The notes: generated by a model not told the origin, from the letters alone. A DNA stretch of 64,000 bases from Kitasatospora aureofaciens (GCF_001188955.3 NZ_JPRF03000012.1:171258-235257), one strand, 5' to 3'. Shown: positions 26,060-34,739, counted from the stretch's first letter. Numbers and translations: made by a program.

Positions 26060-26533
26060 ATGACCGCCACAGATCCCGCGCTGACCGCCCTCGCCAACGG
26101 ATGGGCCGCTCTCTACGTCCTCTACGGCAGGATCGAGGCGCACATCGAGCGAGCCCTGCAGTCCAAGCACGAACTGAGCGTGCGCGAGTACTCGCTGCTC
26201 GACGTGCTCAGCCGCCAGCACGACGGGGAGGGCGGCCACCTCCAGATGAAGCAGGTGGCCGACGCGGTCGTGCTCAGCCAGAGCGCCACCACCCGGCTGG
26301 TCTCCCGGCTGGAGGACCGCGGCCTGCTCTCCCGCTACCTCTGCCCGACCGACCGCCGCGGCATCTACACGGACGTCAGCGAGGACGGCCTGAGGCTCCT
26401 GGAGCAGGCCCGGCCGACCAACGACGCCGCTCTGCGCGAGGCCCTCGACGAGGCCGCCCGCAACCCCGAGCTGGCCCCGCTGGTCACGGCCGTGAAGGCG
26501 GTCAACCCGCCCGCACTGCTCCGGCGCGGCTGA
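26060..26533 (+). CDS. MarR-family transcriptional regulator
   Basis: A 157-residue winged-helix MarR protein. The recognition helix is in VVLSQSATTRLVSRLEDRGL and the wing in CPTDRRGIYTDVS. GGAAGGAG lies about 10 nt upstream of the ATG. It is divergent from the DHA1 transporter and aldo-keto reductase pair, which it most likely represses. The Asp/Arg pair of the wing is conserved, so DNA binding should be intact. Confidence 0.87.
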   Translation: MTATDPALTALANGWAALYVLYGRIEAHIERALQSKHELSVREYSLLDVLSRQHDGEGGHLQMKQVADAVVLSQSATTRLVSRLEDRGLLSRYLCPTDRRGIYTDVSEDGLRLLEQARPTNDAALREALDEAARNPELAPLVTAVKAVNPPALLRRG

Positions 26534-26642
26534 GCGGCGCCCGCCGGGACGCGGCGCCGGCCGGGAGGCGGTGGGAGCCGGGCGGGCCCGCAGTGCTCGA
26601 CGTACGGTGACCCGCCCGTTCCCGGGGTGCGTCGCGGCCGTC

Positions 26643-26672
26643 GGCGGCTCAGTGCCCGGCGGCTCAGTGCCC
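26643..26672. repeat. 15-bp tandem duplication at a stop codon
   Basis: GGCGGCTCAGTGCCC occurs twice in tandem (26643-26657 and 26658-26672). The second copy contains the stop codon of the beta-helix lipoprotein gene and the first copy duplicates it just downstream. Confidence 0.7.
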
Positions 26673-28028
26673 GGTGGGTACCGCGTCGGCCGTCGCGGGG
26701 AGCGGGTAGGCGTCCGGGTCGACCGGGCCGGGCAGGTCGGTGGCCGGACGGCCGGGGGCGTCGGGGTCGGGCAGGGACGGCTGGGCCGGCGGGGCCTGCA
26801 CCTGGTTGAAGGGGATCCCGGGCGGGGCCTGGACCGGGGCCGCACGGCCCGCGGTGAGCGGGCTGCGGCTCTGGGCGTCGCACGCGGCCAGGGACTCCAG
26901 GCCGTCGGGGCTCTGGGTGGCGGGCTGGTTGCCGCTGAAGCAGTTGCCGGTGTCGGCCGAGGCGAGGACCAGGTCGGCGCCGTTGCCCTCGGTGCGGTTG
27001 CCCTGGATCCGGTTGGCGCCCGCCGGGTGGCCGGGCGGGTCGGTGATGATCACGCCGGCCGAGCGGTTGCCCCTGACCAGGTTGCGTTCCACCCGGTTCG
27101 CGGTGCCGCCGCCGATCCCGATCCCGATGCCGAAGCCGCCGTCGGCCTGTTCGGGGGTGTCGGAGGCGTTGTTGTCGGTGACGCTGTTCCCGGCGATCAC
27201 GGCGCCGTGCTGGGGGGCGAGGGCCTCCAGGTCGTTGGAGTTGACCGTGACGCCGACCCGGTTGCCGACCACCCGGTTCCCGAGGAAGTGCAGGTTGTCC
27301 GAGGCGTTGGTGATCTCGATGCCGACCGCGTTGCGTTCGACGGTGTTGCCGCGGACCAGGGTGTCGCAGGGCTTGCACTGGCCGACGTAGATGCCGGAGT
27401 CGGCGCCGCCGGAGGCGTAGGAGTCCTCGACGATCCCGGCCCGGGCGTCGAAGGCGTAGATGCCGTAGAGCCCGTTGTCGTAGGCGGTGACCCTGGTCGC
27501 CCGGAAGCCCTGGAGGGCGGGGAAGCGGGTGGTGTCGAGCGGGTTGTAGGCGGAGCCGCCGGCACCGCGCTGCTGGAGCTTCTCGTCGGTGACGCCGGTG
27601 AACAGCACGCCGTTGGCGAGGTAGCCGTGAACGGTGAGGTTCTCCACCACCGAGCCCGGGCCGGTCACGGTGACGCCGTTGACCAGCCGGACGCCGCCGT
27701 CCAGGACCACGGTGTTGCGGTCGGTGCCGCGCAGCACGATCCGGGGCTTGGTGATCCGCACGCTCTCCCGGTACGTCCCGGGGGAGACCAGCACGGTGTC
27801 GCCTTCGCGGGCCACGTCCACGGCCTTCTGGACGGACGGGAAGTCCTGCGGGACGCGGACGACCGTGCCGTCCGGGTGGTGGGCGTCGGAGGAGGGGGCG
27901 GTGGCGGAGGAACAGCCGGTCAGGGCGAGGGCAGCGGCGGTCAGCAGGGCGGGGAGGGTGCGGGCCGCGGTCCTGCGGCGGCGCGCCGGTGCTTCGCGTT
28001 CGAGTTGACGGACGGTCAAAAGTTGCAT
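26664..28028 (-). CDS. Right-handed beta-helix lipoprotein (NosD/pectate-lyase-like)
   Basis: A 454-residue secreted lipoprotein: lipobox LTGC near residue 36, then an IPR with repeated NxVxxN-type turns of a right-handed beta-helix (VRGNTVERNAVGIEI, FLGNRVVGNRVGVTV, IAGNSVTDNNASDT). The first 60 mature residues (VPQDFPSVQKAVDVAREGDT) match the opening of NosD/pectin-lyase-fold proteins. A Pro-rich tail closes the protein. It is divergent from the DyP peroxidase with only 22 bp between starts. Ligand or substrate is unknown; polysaccharide binding or cleavage is possible. Confidence 0.78.
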   Translation of the reverse strand: MQLLTVRQLEREAPARRRRTAARTLPALLTAAALALTGCSSATAPSSDAHHPDGTVVRVPQDFPSVQKAVDVAREGDTVLVSPGTYRESVRITKPRIVLRGTDRNTVVLDGGVRLVNGVTVTGPGSVVENLTVHGYLANGVLFTGVTDEKLQQRGAGGSAYNPLDTTRFPALQGFRATRVTAYDNGLYGIYAFDARAGIVEDSYASGGADSGIYVGQCKPCDTLVRGNTVERNAVGIEITNASDNLHFLGNRVVGNRVGVTVNSNDLEALAPQHGAVIAGNSVTDNNASDTPEQADGGFGIGIGIGGGTANRVERNLVRGNRSAGVIITDPPGHPAGANRIQGNRTEGNGADLVLASADTGNCFSGNQPATQSPDGLESLAACDAQSRSPLTAGRAAPVQAPPGIPFNQVQAPPAQPSLPDPDAPGRPATDLPGPVDPDAYPLPATADAVPTGH

Positions 28029-28050
28029 ACGGGGTGTTCTATCGTCTCCA

Positions 28051-29262
28051 ATGTCGGTCATGCATGCCGAAACCGGAAAGGCGCAGGAACAGCCGGGGGC
28101 CGTCAGGAGCGGTGTGGACCGGAGGGCACTGATCGCGGGCGGCGGCGCGGTGCTGGCCGCCGGGGTCGGCGCGGGGGTCGTGGCGCTGGGGCGCGGCCGG
28201 CCCGCGGCCTCCTCACCGCCGCCTCCGTCCGCGCCCGCGGTGGCGTTCCACGGCGAGCGGCAGGCCGGGGTGACGGCCCTCCAGCAGCCGGCCACACTGC
28301 TGCTGGCCCTCGACCTGGCGCCCGCCGCCACCTCGGACGGTCGGGCCGCACTGCGTTCCCTGCTGGGGGAGTTGACCCGGGTGCTCGCCGACGCGGCAGG
28401 CGGGGCCGCAGCCGATCCGCGCCTCCGGGGCGGGGAGCCGGCGCAGTTGAGCAGCCTGGTCGGGGTCGGGCCGGGCCTCGCGGCCCGGCTGGGGCTGAAC
28501 GTTCCGCCGGCCCTGGCGGACCTTCCGGCCTTCCCCGGCGACCGGCTCGATCCGGCGCGCGGGGGCGGGGACCTGGTGGTGCAGCTGTGCGCCGCCGACC
28601 GCTGGCCGCTGACCGTGGTCGCCGAACTCCTCGCCGCCGCCGCCCGATCGGCGGGCGGGACGGTGCGCTGGACCCAGCCCGGCTTCCTGCCGCGCACCCC
28701 GGCGGGCACCACCCCGCGCAACCTCTTCGGCTACAAGGACGGCACCGCCAACCCGGACGCCACCGAGGCGAAGCAGTGGGTCTGGGGCCCGCCCGGCCCG
28801 TACGAGCACGGCACCGTGCTGGTCTACCGCCGGATCCGGATGGACACCGCGGCCTTCGCCGCCCTGCCCGAGGACCGCCGCGACCTGGCCATGGGTCGCC
28901 GGCTGACCGACGGCGCCCCGCTGACCGGCACGGCCGAGCACGACGACCCGGACATCTACGCCAAGAACCCGGACGGCTCGTACGTCATCCCCAACACCGC
29001 CCACGTCCGCCTCTCCAGCCCCCGCCTCGACTCCGGGGCCCGGATGCTGCGGCGGGGCTACAGCTACGACGACGCCCCCGACGACCGGGGTCTGCTGTTC
29101 TGCGCCTTCGTCCGGGACCCGGAACAGTTCACCCGGGTGCAGAACCGGCTGGCGGCCAAGGACGCGCTCAACCCGTTCCTGGTGCACACGGCCTCGGCGG
29201 TGGCGTACGTGCTGCCGGGGGCCCGGGAGGGCGGGGTGCTCGGCGAGGGGCTGTGGGCGTGA
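28051..29262 (+). CDS. DyP-type haem peroxidase, Tat substrate
   Basis: A 403-residue dye-decolorizing peroxidase of the EfeB-like class. A Tat-type signal has twin arginines at residues 24-25 (VDRRALIAGGG). The family GXXDG motif is FGYKDGTAN near 227-235 and the proximal haem ligand is His318 in NTAHVRL. It should be exported folded with haem. EfeB normally sits with efeU/efeO iron-uptake genes, but neither is here. TATCGT ends 5 nt before the ATG and no Shine-Dalgarno is visible, so it is probably leaderless. Confidence 0.87.
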   Translation: MSVMHAETGKAQEQPGAVRSGVDRRALIAGGGAVLAAGVGAGVVALGRGRPAASSPPPPSAPAVAFHGERQAGVTALQQPATLLLALDLAPAATSDGRAALRSLLGELTRVLADAAGGAAADPRLRGGEPAQLSSLVGVGPGLAARLGLNVPPALADLPAFPGDRLDPARGGGDLVVQLCAADRWPLTVVAELLAAAARSAGGTVRWTQPGFLPRTPAGTTPRNLFGYKDGTANPDATEAKQWVWGPPGPYEHGTVLVYRRIRMDTAAFAALPEDRRDLAMGRRLTDGAPLTGTAEHDDPDIYAKNPDGSYVIPNTAHVRLSSPRLDSGARMLRRGYSYDDAPDDRGLLFCAFVRDPEQFTRVQNRLAAKDALNPFLVHTASAVAYVLPGAREGGVLGEGLWA

Positions 29263-29306
29263 CGCGGTGCCGTGGGCGTGACGCGGCTGCCGTGGGCGTG
29301 GCGCGG
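29253..29306. repeat. Tandem repeat across the DyP stop codon
   Basis: About three near-identical units of 15-20 bp beginning GTGGGCGTGACGCGG run from 29253. The first unit includes the TGA stop of the peroxidase gene, the later ones lie downstream. Confidence 0.65.
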
Positions 29307-29310
29307 GGGG

Positions 29311-30525
29311 CTACCAGCTGACCGGTAGTGCGGCCGGACTGCGGGTGGTGCTGCCCAACTGCCAGTCGAGCCGGTCGATCGGGACGGTCAGGCGCAGGCC
29401 GGGCAGGGCGGTGGCCAGGCGGTGGAGCGCTTCGCGCATTTCGAGACGGACCCGCCAGGCGCCGATGCAGTAGTGCGGCCCGGCGCTGAAGGCCAGGGTG
29501 GGGGCGTCGAGCGGGCGGGCGAGGTCGGCGTCGAGCCCTTCGGGGTGGACGGCGGGGTCGCGGTTGGCGCTGCCGATGCTCGCGGCGACGACGGCGCCGG
29601 CCGGGATGGTGACGCCGCCGAGCTCGACCGCGGCTGCGGCGCGGCGGACGGTGGCCTCGTCGTCGCCGAGCGGGATGAAGTGCAGCAGGCGTTCGGCGGT
29701 GTGCTCGGTGACGCCGGGGTCGGCGAGGCGGGGCCAGTGCTCGGGGCGCTCGCCGAGCAGGTAGGCCAGGGCGTTGCCGAGGGCGCCGGTGACGCTCTCG
29801 TTGCCGCTGGCGGTGAGCCCGAGGACGAGGAAGGCGAGCGCGTCCGGCGGGATGCCGCCGTCCTGGTCGGCGGCCCGGACCAGTCGGCTGACCAGGTCCG
29901 GGCCGGGCGCGCGGCGCCGGCGTTCGATCAACTCCTCGGTGAACGCGGTGAATTCGGCGAGCGTCTCGCCGTGGTCCGCGGCCGGTTCGCCGCCCTGGGC
30001 GAGCAGGGCGAGGGTCCAGCGCCGCAGCCGCCGCTCGTCCAGGTGGTCGGGGCCGTCACCGTCGAGCCCCATCAGCCGGGTGGTGACGGCGAAGGGCACC
30101 GGGCGGGTGAAGGCGCTGACCAGGTCGGCGGGCGGCCCGGTGGCGACCAGCGCGTCCACGGCCTGCTGGACGGCGGCCGCGACCCAGGGCTGCCAGCCGG
30201 CGATCGCCCGTGGGGTGAAGGCCTTCTGGACGGTGCCGCGCAGCCGGCGGTGGGCGGGGCCGTCCTGGTTGAACAGCGAGGCCGGGTTGGCGGCGACGTC
30301 GGCGGTGCTGCCCGCGGTGCCGACTTCGTGCAGGTCTGTCCGGGTGAGGCGGGGGTCGCCGAGGACCTGCCGGACGTCGTGGTAGCGGGTGACGAGCCAG
30401 GCCGGGGTGCCGTCCGGGAGGGTGGTCGGGTGCGGCGGCTGGGCGGGGGTGACGGGGAGCCGGTGGAGCGGGGGGAGCGGGGGCGGCGGGGTGTCGGTGT
30501 CGGTGACGGGTGCGGCGGAGGACAT
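29311..30525 (-). CDS. Cytochrome P450
   Basis: A 404-residue soluble class-I P450. The haem-binding motif FSAGPHYCIGAW supplies Cys353; the I-helix reads LGLTASGNESVTG, in which Gly-Asn-Glu-Ser replaces the usual Gly-x-Asp/Glu-Thr. The ERLLHFIPLGD helix gives the ExxR-like region. Length is normal for a CYP105/CYP107-like enzyme. GAAGGG lies 4 nt before the ATG at 30525; an earlier in-frame start has less support. No ferredoxin gene is adjacent. The neighbouring TetR gene may regulate it. Substrate unknown. Confidence 0.88.
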   Translation of the reverse strand: MSSAAPVTDTDTPPPPLPPLHRLPVTPAQPPHPTTLPDGTPAWLVTRYHDVRQVLGDPRLTRTDLHEVGTAGSTADVAANPASLFNQDGPAHRRLRGTVQKAFTPRAIAGWQPWVAAAVQQAVDALVATGPPADLVSAFTRPVPFAVTTRLMGLDGDGPDHLDERRLRRWTLALLAQGGEPAADHGETLAEFTAFTEELIERRRRAPGPDLVSRLVRAADQDGGIPPDALAFLVLGLTASGNESVTGALGNALAYLLGERPEHWPRLADPGVTEHTAERLLHFIPLGDDEATVRRAAAAVELGGVTIPAGAVVAASIGSANRDPAVHPEGLDADLARPLDAPTLAFSAGPHYCIGAWRVRLEMREALHRLATALPGLRLTVPIDRLDWQLGSTTRSPAALPVSW

Positions 30526-30658
30526 GGAACCCTTCGGGGTCGGTGGCTCTGCGGGGCACGGGCATCCAACTGTCATATTTTCTGAGGGAATTGGACTCTT
30601 TTAGGTGCTTTTCCCGTTTGGGCCCGATGGTACGCCCCCGAACGCTTCGTGCCGCCTC

Positions 30659-31276
30659 TCAGCGCCCCCACTCCGGTGCCGGGTCGACCGGCAGCAGCGG
30701 CCGTAGCGCGCCCAGCACGGCGCCGATGCAGGCGTCGCGCAGCTCGGTGCGGGTGCAGCTGGGCTCGGTCAGCCAGTCCACGACCAGCACCCGGACGAAC
30801 ACCAGCCAGCTGCGCAGCACTTGGGACACCGCGAGCCGGGCGCCCTCGTCGGAGAGCGGGAGCACGGTGAGCAGCCGTCCGCGCAGGGCGTCCAGTTCCT
30901 CGGTGATGATGGTCTGGATCACCGGGTCCCCGGCGAGGACGCGGTTGGCGGCCAGCACGGTGTGCCGGTTGGCGAGGAAGTAGTCGAGGTGGGCGTCCAT
31001 GCCCTCGACCAACTGCTCGACCAGGCTGACCGCCGGGTCGAACCGCGTCCTGGCCAACAGGTCGTCCGAGGCCTGTCGGTGGACCGCCGCGAACAGCTCG
31101 TGCTTGCTGGCGAAGTGCCGGTAGAGCAGGGCGCGGGAGACCCCGGCCTGCTCGGCGACCTCCTCCATCAGCACCTCCTCGTACGGCCGGGCGGCGAAGG
31201 CCCTGGCGCCGACGGCGAGCAGCTGGGCGCGGCGCTCGTCGGGGGAGAGGCGTCGGCGGCGTTCGTGGACTGGCAT
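30659..31276 (-). CDS. TetR-family transcriptional regulator
   Basis: A 205-residue TetR protein. The N-terminal helix-turn-helix is VAEQAGVSRALLYRHFASKHEL (landmarks QAGVSRALLYRHF, near residues 40-55); the rest is an all-helical ligand domain. ATG 31276 is preferred. A 16-bp inverted repeat in the divergent region (31291-31336) is the probable autoregulatory operator and also covers the promoter of the DUF4345-like gene. Confidence 0.87.
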   Translation of the reverse strand: MPVHERRRRLSPDERRAQLLAVGARAFAARPYEEVLMEEVAEQAGVSRALLYRHFASKHELFAAVHRQASDDLLARTRFDPAVSLVEQLVEGMDAHLDYFLANRHTVLAANRVLAGDPVIQTIITEELDALRGRLLTVLPLSDEGARLAVSQVLRSWLVFVRVLVVDWLTEPSCTRTELRDACIGAVLGALRPLLPVDPAPEWGR

Positions 31277-31290
31277 GCCGGTCAGGTTAC

Positions 31291-31336
31291 TTGACACGTG
31301 TCTACCGGTGGGGGCAGCTTGGTAGACGTGTGTCAA
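31291..31336. promoter_or_regulatory. Inverted-repeat operator for TetR
   Basis: TTGACACGTGTCTACC (31291-31306) and GGTAGACGTGTGTCAA (31321-31336) are inverted copies matching at 14 of 16 positions across a 14-bp spacer. They lie between divergent TetR and DUF4345-like genes. The 46-bp span suits one or two TetR dimers. Confidence 0.65.
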
Positions 31337-31413
31337 CTAGGCGTGCCCGGCACGCCGCGGGGGCGCTCGATGGGATCTGACGGGCAATCGGACGACGGGC
31401 GGGGTGGTCGGTC

Positions 31414-31845
31414 ATGGCGAAGGCGCTGCGGGTACTCGGGTGGACGATGGGGGTCGCCTGCGTGGCGATCGGCCTCTTCCACCTGCTCGGCGGGAACGCC
31501 GCGCTTCCCGGGACCGCGGACCCCGGGCCGACGGTCGACAGCTTCGGCCGCTTCATGGGCGCGATCTTCGCCGGGTACGGCGCGGCCTGGATCTGGGCCG
31601 TCCGGCAGCGGCCGGTGCCCGCGTGGGCGGTGCGGTGGCTGACGGCGGTGTTCCTGCTGGGCGGCCTCGGGCGGGTGCTGGCGATCGCGGTGGGCGGGCG
31701 GCCGCACTGGTTCCAGCTGGTGCTGATGGGCATCGAACTCGGGCTGCCGCCGGTGTACTTCCGGCTCGCCGCCGCGGACCAGCGGGCGCACGGGAGTTCA
31801 GCTGGGCGGGCGGGGCGGACGGGCGAGCGGGCGGCCCGGGCCTGA
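31414..31845 (+). CDS. DUF4345-like four-helix membrane protein
   Basis: A 143-residue protein with four hydrophobic helices and the family signature FGRFMGAIFAGYGAAWIW near residues 47-64. It is divergent from the TetR gene and shares the inverted-repeat operator. Small membrane proteins of this type have no established function. Its last codons and stop form the left arm of the terminator that follows. Confidence 0.75.
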   Translation: MAKALRVLGWTMGVACVAIGLFHLLGGNAALPGTADPGPTVDSFGRFMGAIFAGYGAAWIWAVRQRPVPAWAVRWLTAVFLLGGLGRVLAIAVGGRPHWFQLVLMGIELGLPPVYFRLAAADQRAHGSSAGRAGRTGERAARA

Positions 31846-31863
31846 GAGGCCCGGGCCGCCCGC
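31827..31863. terminator. Bidirectional hairpin terminator
   Basis: A perfect 17-bp stem, GCGGGCGGCCCGGGCCT with its complement, around a 3-nt loop. It overlaps the stop of the DUF4345-like gene and precedes the stop of the convergent monooxygenase gene, so it can serve both. Confidence 0.8.
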
Positions 31864-31896
31864 GCCGGTCGGGCGTTGGCCGGTGGGGTGCGCCGG

Positions 31897-33432
31897 TCAG
31901 AGCCCGTACGCCCGCAGGTGTTCGGCGATCACGGCCCGGTCGGCGGCGGCCCCGGTGAGCGAGACGTAGCCGTCCGGCCGGACCAGCACCACGGCGTCGC
32001 CGCGCAGCCCGTACCCGCGGGCGGCGTGGCCGTCGGGGTCGCGGACGGCGGCTGTCCGTATGCCGGGGAGGCCGGTGAGCTCGGCGGGGGCCGGGCGGTC
32101 GCCGAAGAGCAGCAGGGTGAAGTGCGGGCCGCGGAACAGGTCGAACAGCCGGACCGGCGTGCCGTCCGCGGTGGTGCAGGGTGCGTCGGGCGCCCGGTCG
32201 CCGGCCCGGATGCCGGTGGCCCCGTCGAGGTCGCGGCCGAGCGGCCCGCCGCGGTAGCCGAGGGAGAGCCCGGTGAGGTCGGTGCCCTGGACGGCCATGG
32301 TGCGGAACTGCTCGGCGAGCAGGCCGGCGGCGTCGCCGCCGCCGCTGAACGCCGCCTTGTGGTGGGCGGAGGTGGCGGCCAGGCTCGCCCGGGCGATCGG
32401 CATCCGCTCCTCCTGGTAGCTGTCGAGCAGTGCGGAGGGCGCGCCGCGCAGCAGGGCGGCCAGCTTCCAGGCGAGGTTGTGGGCGTCCTGGATGCCGGTG
32501 TTCATGCCCTGTCCGCCCGCCGCGGACTGGCAGTGCGCGGCGTCCCCGGCGAGCAGGACCCGGCCGTCGCGGTAGCGTTCGACCAGCCGGACGGTGGGGC
32601 GCCAGACGGTGGACCAGATCGGCTCGTGCAGCCGGACCCCGGGCAGGCCGGCCCGTTCGGCGAAGAGCCGGCGGAAGGTGTCCAGGGTGGGCGCGGGCAG
32701 TTCGCCGTGCTCGTCCGGCTCGACCGCGGCGTGCAGGGCCCACTTGTCGTCCTGGCGCATCGGGACGATGGTCATGGCGCCGGCGCCGAACCTGGGGTGG
32801 TTCCAGATGTGCATGTGGTCGGGGGACAGGCCGTCCAGGTCCATCGAGGCCATGATGAACCGCTCCTCCTCCCAGGTCTCGCCGAGGAAGGGAATGCCGG
32901 CCAGCTTGCGGACGGTACTGCGGCCGCCGTCGCAGCCGACCAGGTAGCGGGCGCGCAGCTGGAGGGTGCGGCCCTCCTGCCGGAGGGTGGCGAGCACGCC
33001 GTCCGCGTCCTGGGTGTAGCCGACCAGTTCGGTGCCGGTCTCGACCTCGGCGCCGTGCTCGGAGAGCTGGCCGCGCAGCACGTCCTCGGTCTGGTGCTGG
33101 GCGAGCAGCAGCATGCCGGCGTACGGGCGGTCGGGGGCGGCGGGGTTGCCGACCGCGGGGTCGACCTCCTGGAGCAGCCGATCGCCCTCGTAGGCGCGGA
33201 CCTTGAGGTTGAGCACCCCGCGGTCGAGGATCTGCTCGACCACGCCGAGGTCGTCGAAGACCTCCAGGGTGCGCGGGTTGACGCCCTTGCCGCGGACGCC
33301 TGCGGTGCGGAACTCCGGGTCCCGCTCGATGATCCGGCAGTCGACCCCGGCGCGGGCCAGCCCGATGGCGAGCGCGAGGCCCACCGGGCCGGCTCCGACC
33401 ACCAGGACGTCGGTCGCGGGTGCGTTGGACAT
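31897..33432 (-). CDS. FAD-dependent aromatic monooxygenase
   Basis: A 511-residue class-A flavoprotein hydroxylase. Motifs: VVGAGPVGLALA (FAD Rossmann, residues 11-22), a DG-type region VGCDGGRSTVRK near 166, and GDAAHCQSAAGGQGMN near 290 contacting FAD. The last 130 residues are the thioredoxin-like C-terminal domain of phenol/polyketide hydroxylases. GGGGGAG precedes the ATG. It is divergent from a TetR gene with a clear operator between them, so it is probably induced by its aromatic substrate, for detoxification or antibiotic resistance. Confidence 0.87.
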   Translation of the reverse strand: MSNAPATDVLVVGAGPVGLALAIGLARAGVDCRIIERDPEFRTAGVRGKGVNPRTLEVFDDLGVVEQILDRGVLNLKVRAYEGDRLLQEVDPAVGNPAAPDRPYAGMLLLAQHQTEDVLRGQLSEHGAEVETGTELVGYTQDADGVLATLRQEGRTLQLRARYLVGCDGGRSTVRKLAGIPFLGETWEEERFIMASMDLDGLSPDHMHIWNHPRFGAGAMTIVPMRQDDKWALHAAVEPDEHGELPAPTLDTFRRLFAERAGLPGVRLHEPIWSTVWRPTVRLVERYRDGRVLLAGDAAHCQSAAGGQGMNTGIQDAHNLAWKLAALLRGAPSALLDSYQEERMPIARASLAATSAHHKAAFSGGGDAAGLLAEQFRTMAVQGTDLTGLSLGYRGGPLGRDLDGATGIRAGDRAPDAPCTTADGTPVRLFDLFRGPHFTLLLFGDRPAPAELTGLPGIRTAAVRDPDGHAARGYGLRGDAVVLVRPDGYVSLTGAAADRAVIAEHLRAYGL

Positions 33433-33461
33433 GGTGAACTCCCCCTGCTCGGACGGCCATA

Positions 33462-33523
33462 AGATACGGCACGTTTCCTGGCTTCGACTGTAGGCTGGCC
33501 TCTTTAAGAAACGCAACGTATCT
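33462..33523. promoter_or_regulatory. Inverted-repeat operator, monooxygenase / TetR
   Basis: AGATACGGCACGTTTC (33462-33477) and GAAACGCAACGTATCT (33508-33523) are inverted arms matching at 13 of 16 positions, 30 bp apart. They flank the promoter region between the divergent monooxygenase and TetR genes and probably bind the TetR protein. Confidence 0.6.
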
Positions 33524-33534
33524 ACGAGAAGCGG

Positions 33535-34149
33535 GTGCGAAAACCGGTGACGAGCGGAAGAACGGGCATCCCGCGGCGGCGCGGGGATGAGCTGGAGGCG
33601 GCGATCCTCGACGCCGTCTGGGCCGAACTCGTCGAGCACGGCTACGGCCGGCTCACCATGGACGGCATCGCCGCCCGCGCCCGCACCAGCAAGCCGGTGC
33701 TCTACCGCCGCTGGCCGAACCGGGTGGAACTCGTGATGGCCGCCCTCGGCCGCAACGCCCCCGACTACCAGGACCCGCCGGACACCGGGGAGTTGCGCAC
33801 CGACCTGCTGGTTTTCCTGCGCGGCCTGCTGCACCGCTTCGACGACCTTCCGGTCGACGCCGTCCACGGCTTCCTGGTCGACCTGATGCGCGACCCCGAA
33901 CTGCGCCGCGTCTTCCGCGCCGCGCTCACCGACGGGGGGCCGGTCGAGACCCTGTCCGTGATGATGCACCGGGCCGCCGAGCGGGGCGAGATCAACCCGG
34001 CGCGGCTCACTCCGCGGGTGGTGGCGCTGCCGCTGGACCTGCTGCGCGACACCTTCATGGTCGGCGGCGAGGTGGCGTCGGACCAGGTCATCGCCGAGGT
34101 GCTGGACGAGATCGTCCTGCCGCTGCTGCGGGCGCCTTCGAACGGCTAG
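33535..34149 (+). CDS. TetR-family transcriptional regulator
   Basis: A 204-residue TetR protein with the helix-turn-helix IAARARTSKPVLYRRWPNR near residues 46-64 and a TetR_C-type ligand domain. GTG 33535 is given; GTG 33550 (in ccggtgacgagc) is equally possible. It is divergent from the FAD monooxygenase, which it most likely represses. Confidence 0.86.
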   Translation: MRKPVTSGRTGIPRRRGDELEAAILDAVWAELVEHGYGRLTMDGIAARARTSKPVLYRRWPNRVELVMAALGRNAPDYQDPPDTGELRTDLLVFLRGLLHRFDDLPVDAVHGFLVDLMRDPELRRVFRAALTDGGPVETLSVMMHRAAERGEINPARLTPRVVALPLDLLRDTFMVGGEVASDQVIAEVLDEIVLPLLRAPSNG

Positions 34150-34196
34150 GCTCCGGTACCGGTCGAACGTACGTCCGCGAGAAGGGTCCGAAGCGC

Positions 34197-34739
34197 GTGA
34201 GTGGCACCGTGGTGGCAGTCAGCAGCAACGCCGAGTACTCGTTCAGCAAGCCGAACCGGACAGGCATCACGCTGCTCGCCGGGCTCGGGGTGGAGGGCGA
34301 CGTGCACGCCGGGGTGACGGTCAGGCACCGCTCGCGCGTCGCCCAGGACCCGACCGTGCCCAACCTGCGCCAGGTGCACCTGATCCACCGCGAACTGCTC
34401 GCCGAGCTCGCCGAGTCCGGCTTCGACGTGGCGCCGGGGGCGCTCGGCGAGAACATCACCACCGAGGGCGTGGACCTGCTCGGGCTGCCGGTCGGCGCGG
34501 TGCTGCGGATCGGGCCGGAGGCGGAGGTGGAGGTCACCGGTCTGCGCAATCCGTGCGTGCAGATCGAGAACTACCGGGCGGGGCTGCTGAAGCAGGTCGT
34601 CGGCCGGGCCGAGGACGGCACGCTGGTGCGGCGGGCCGGGATCATGGGCGTGGTGCGCGCGGGCGGGCCGGTGCGGCCCGGGGACGCGATCACCGTGGTA
34701 CTGCCGGAGGGGCCGCACCGGGCGCTCGACCGGGTCTGA
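34197..34739 (+). CDS. MOSC-domain protein
   Basis: A 180-residue protein that is a single MOSC (molybdenum-cofactor sulfurase C-terminal) domain. Landmarks: GVEGDVHAG, QVHLIHRELL, PGALGENITTEG and GLRNPCVQIENY with the conserved Cys proposed to carry sulfur. Stand-alone MOSC proteins are linked to transfer of sulfur or reduction of hydroxylated compounds through Moco. GTG start. It ends at a bidirectional terminator before the convergent CsoR gene. Confidence 0.85.
   Translation: MSGTVVAVSSNAEYSFSKPNRTGITLLAGLGVEGDVHAGVTVRHRSRVAQDPTVPNLRQVHLIHRELLAELAESGFDVAPGALGENITTEGVDLLGLPVGAVLRIGPEAEVEVTGLRNPCVQIENYRAGLLKQVVGRAEDGTLVRRAGIMGVVRAGGPVRPGDAITVVLPEGPHRALDRV

Noticed and set aside
23733..26063. 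Plus-strand 776-codon frame
   Set aside because: Antisense to the aldo-keto reductase and MFS genes; low-complexity Gly/Asp/Glu shadow with no motif.
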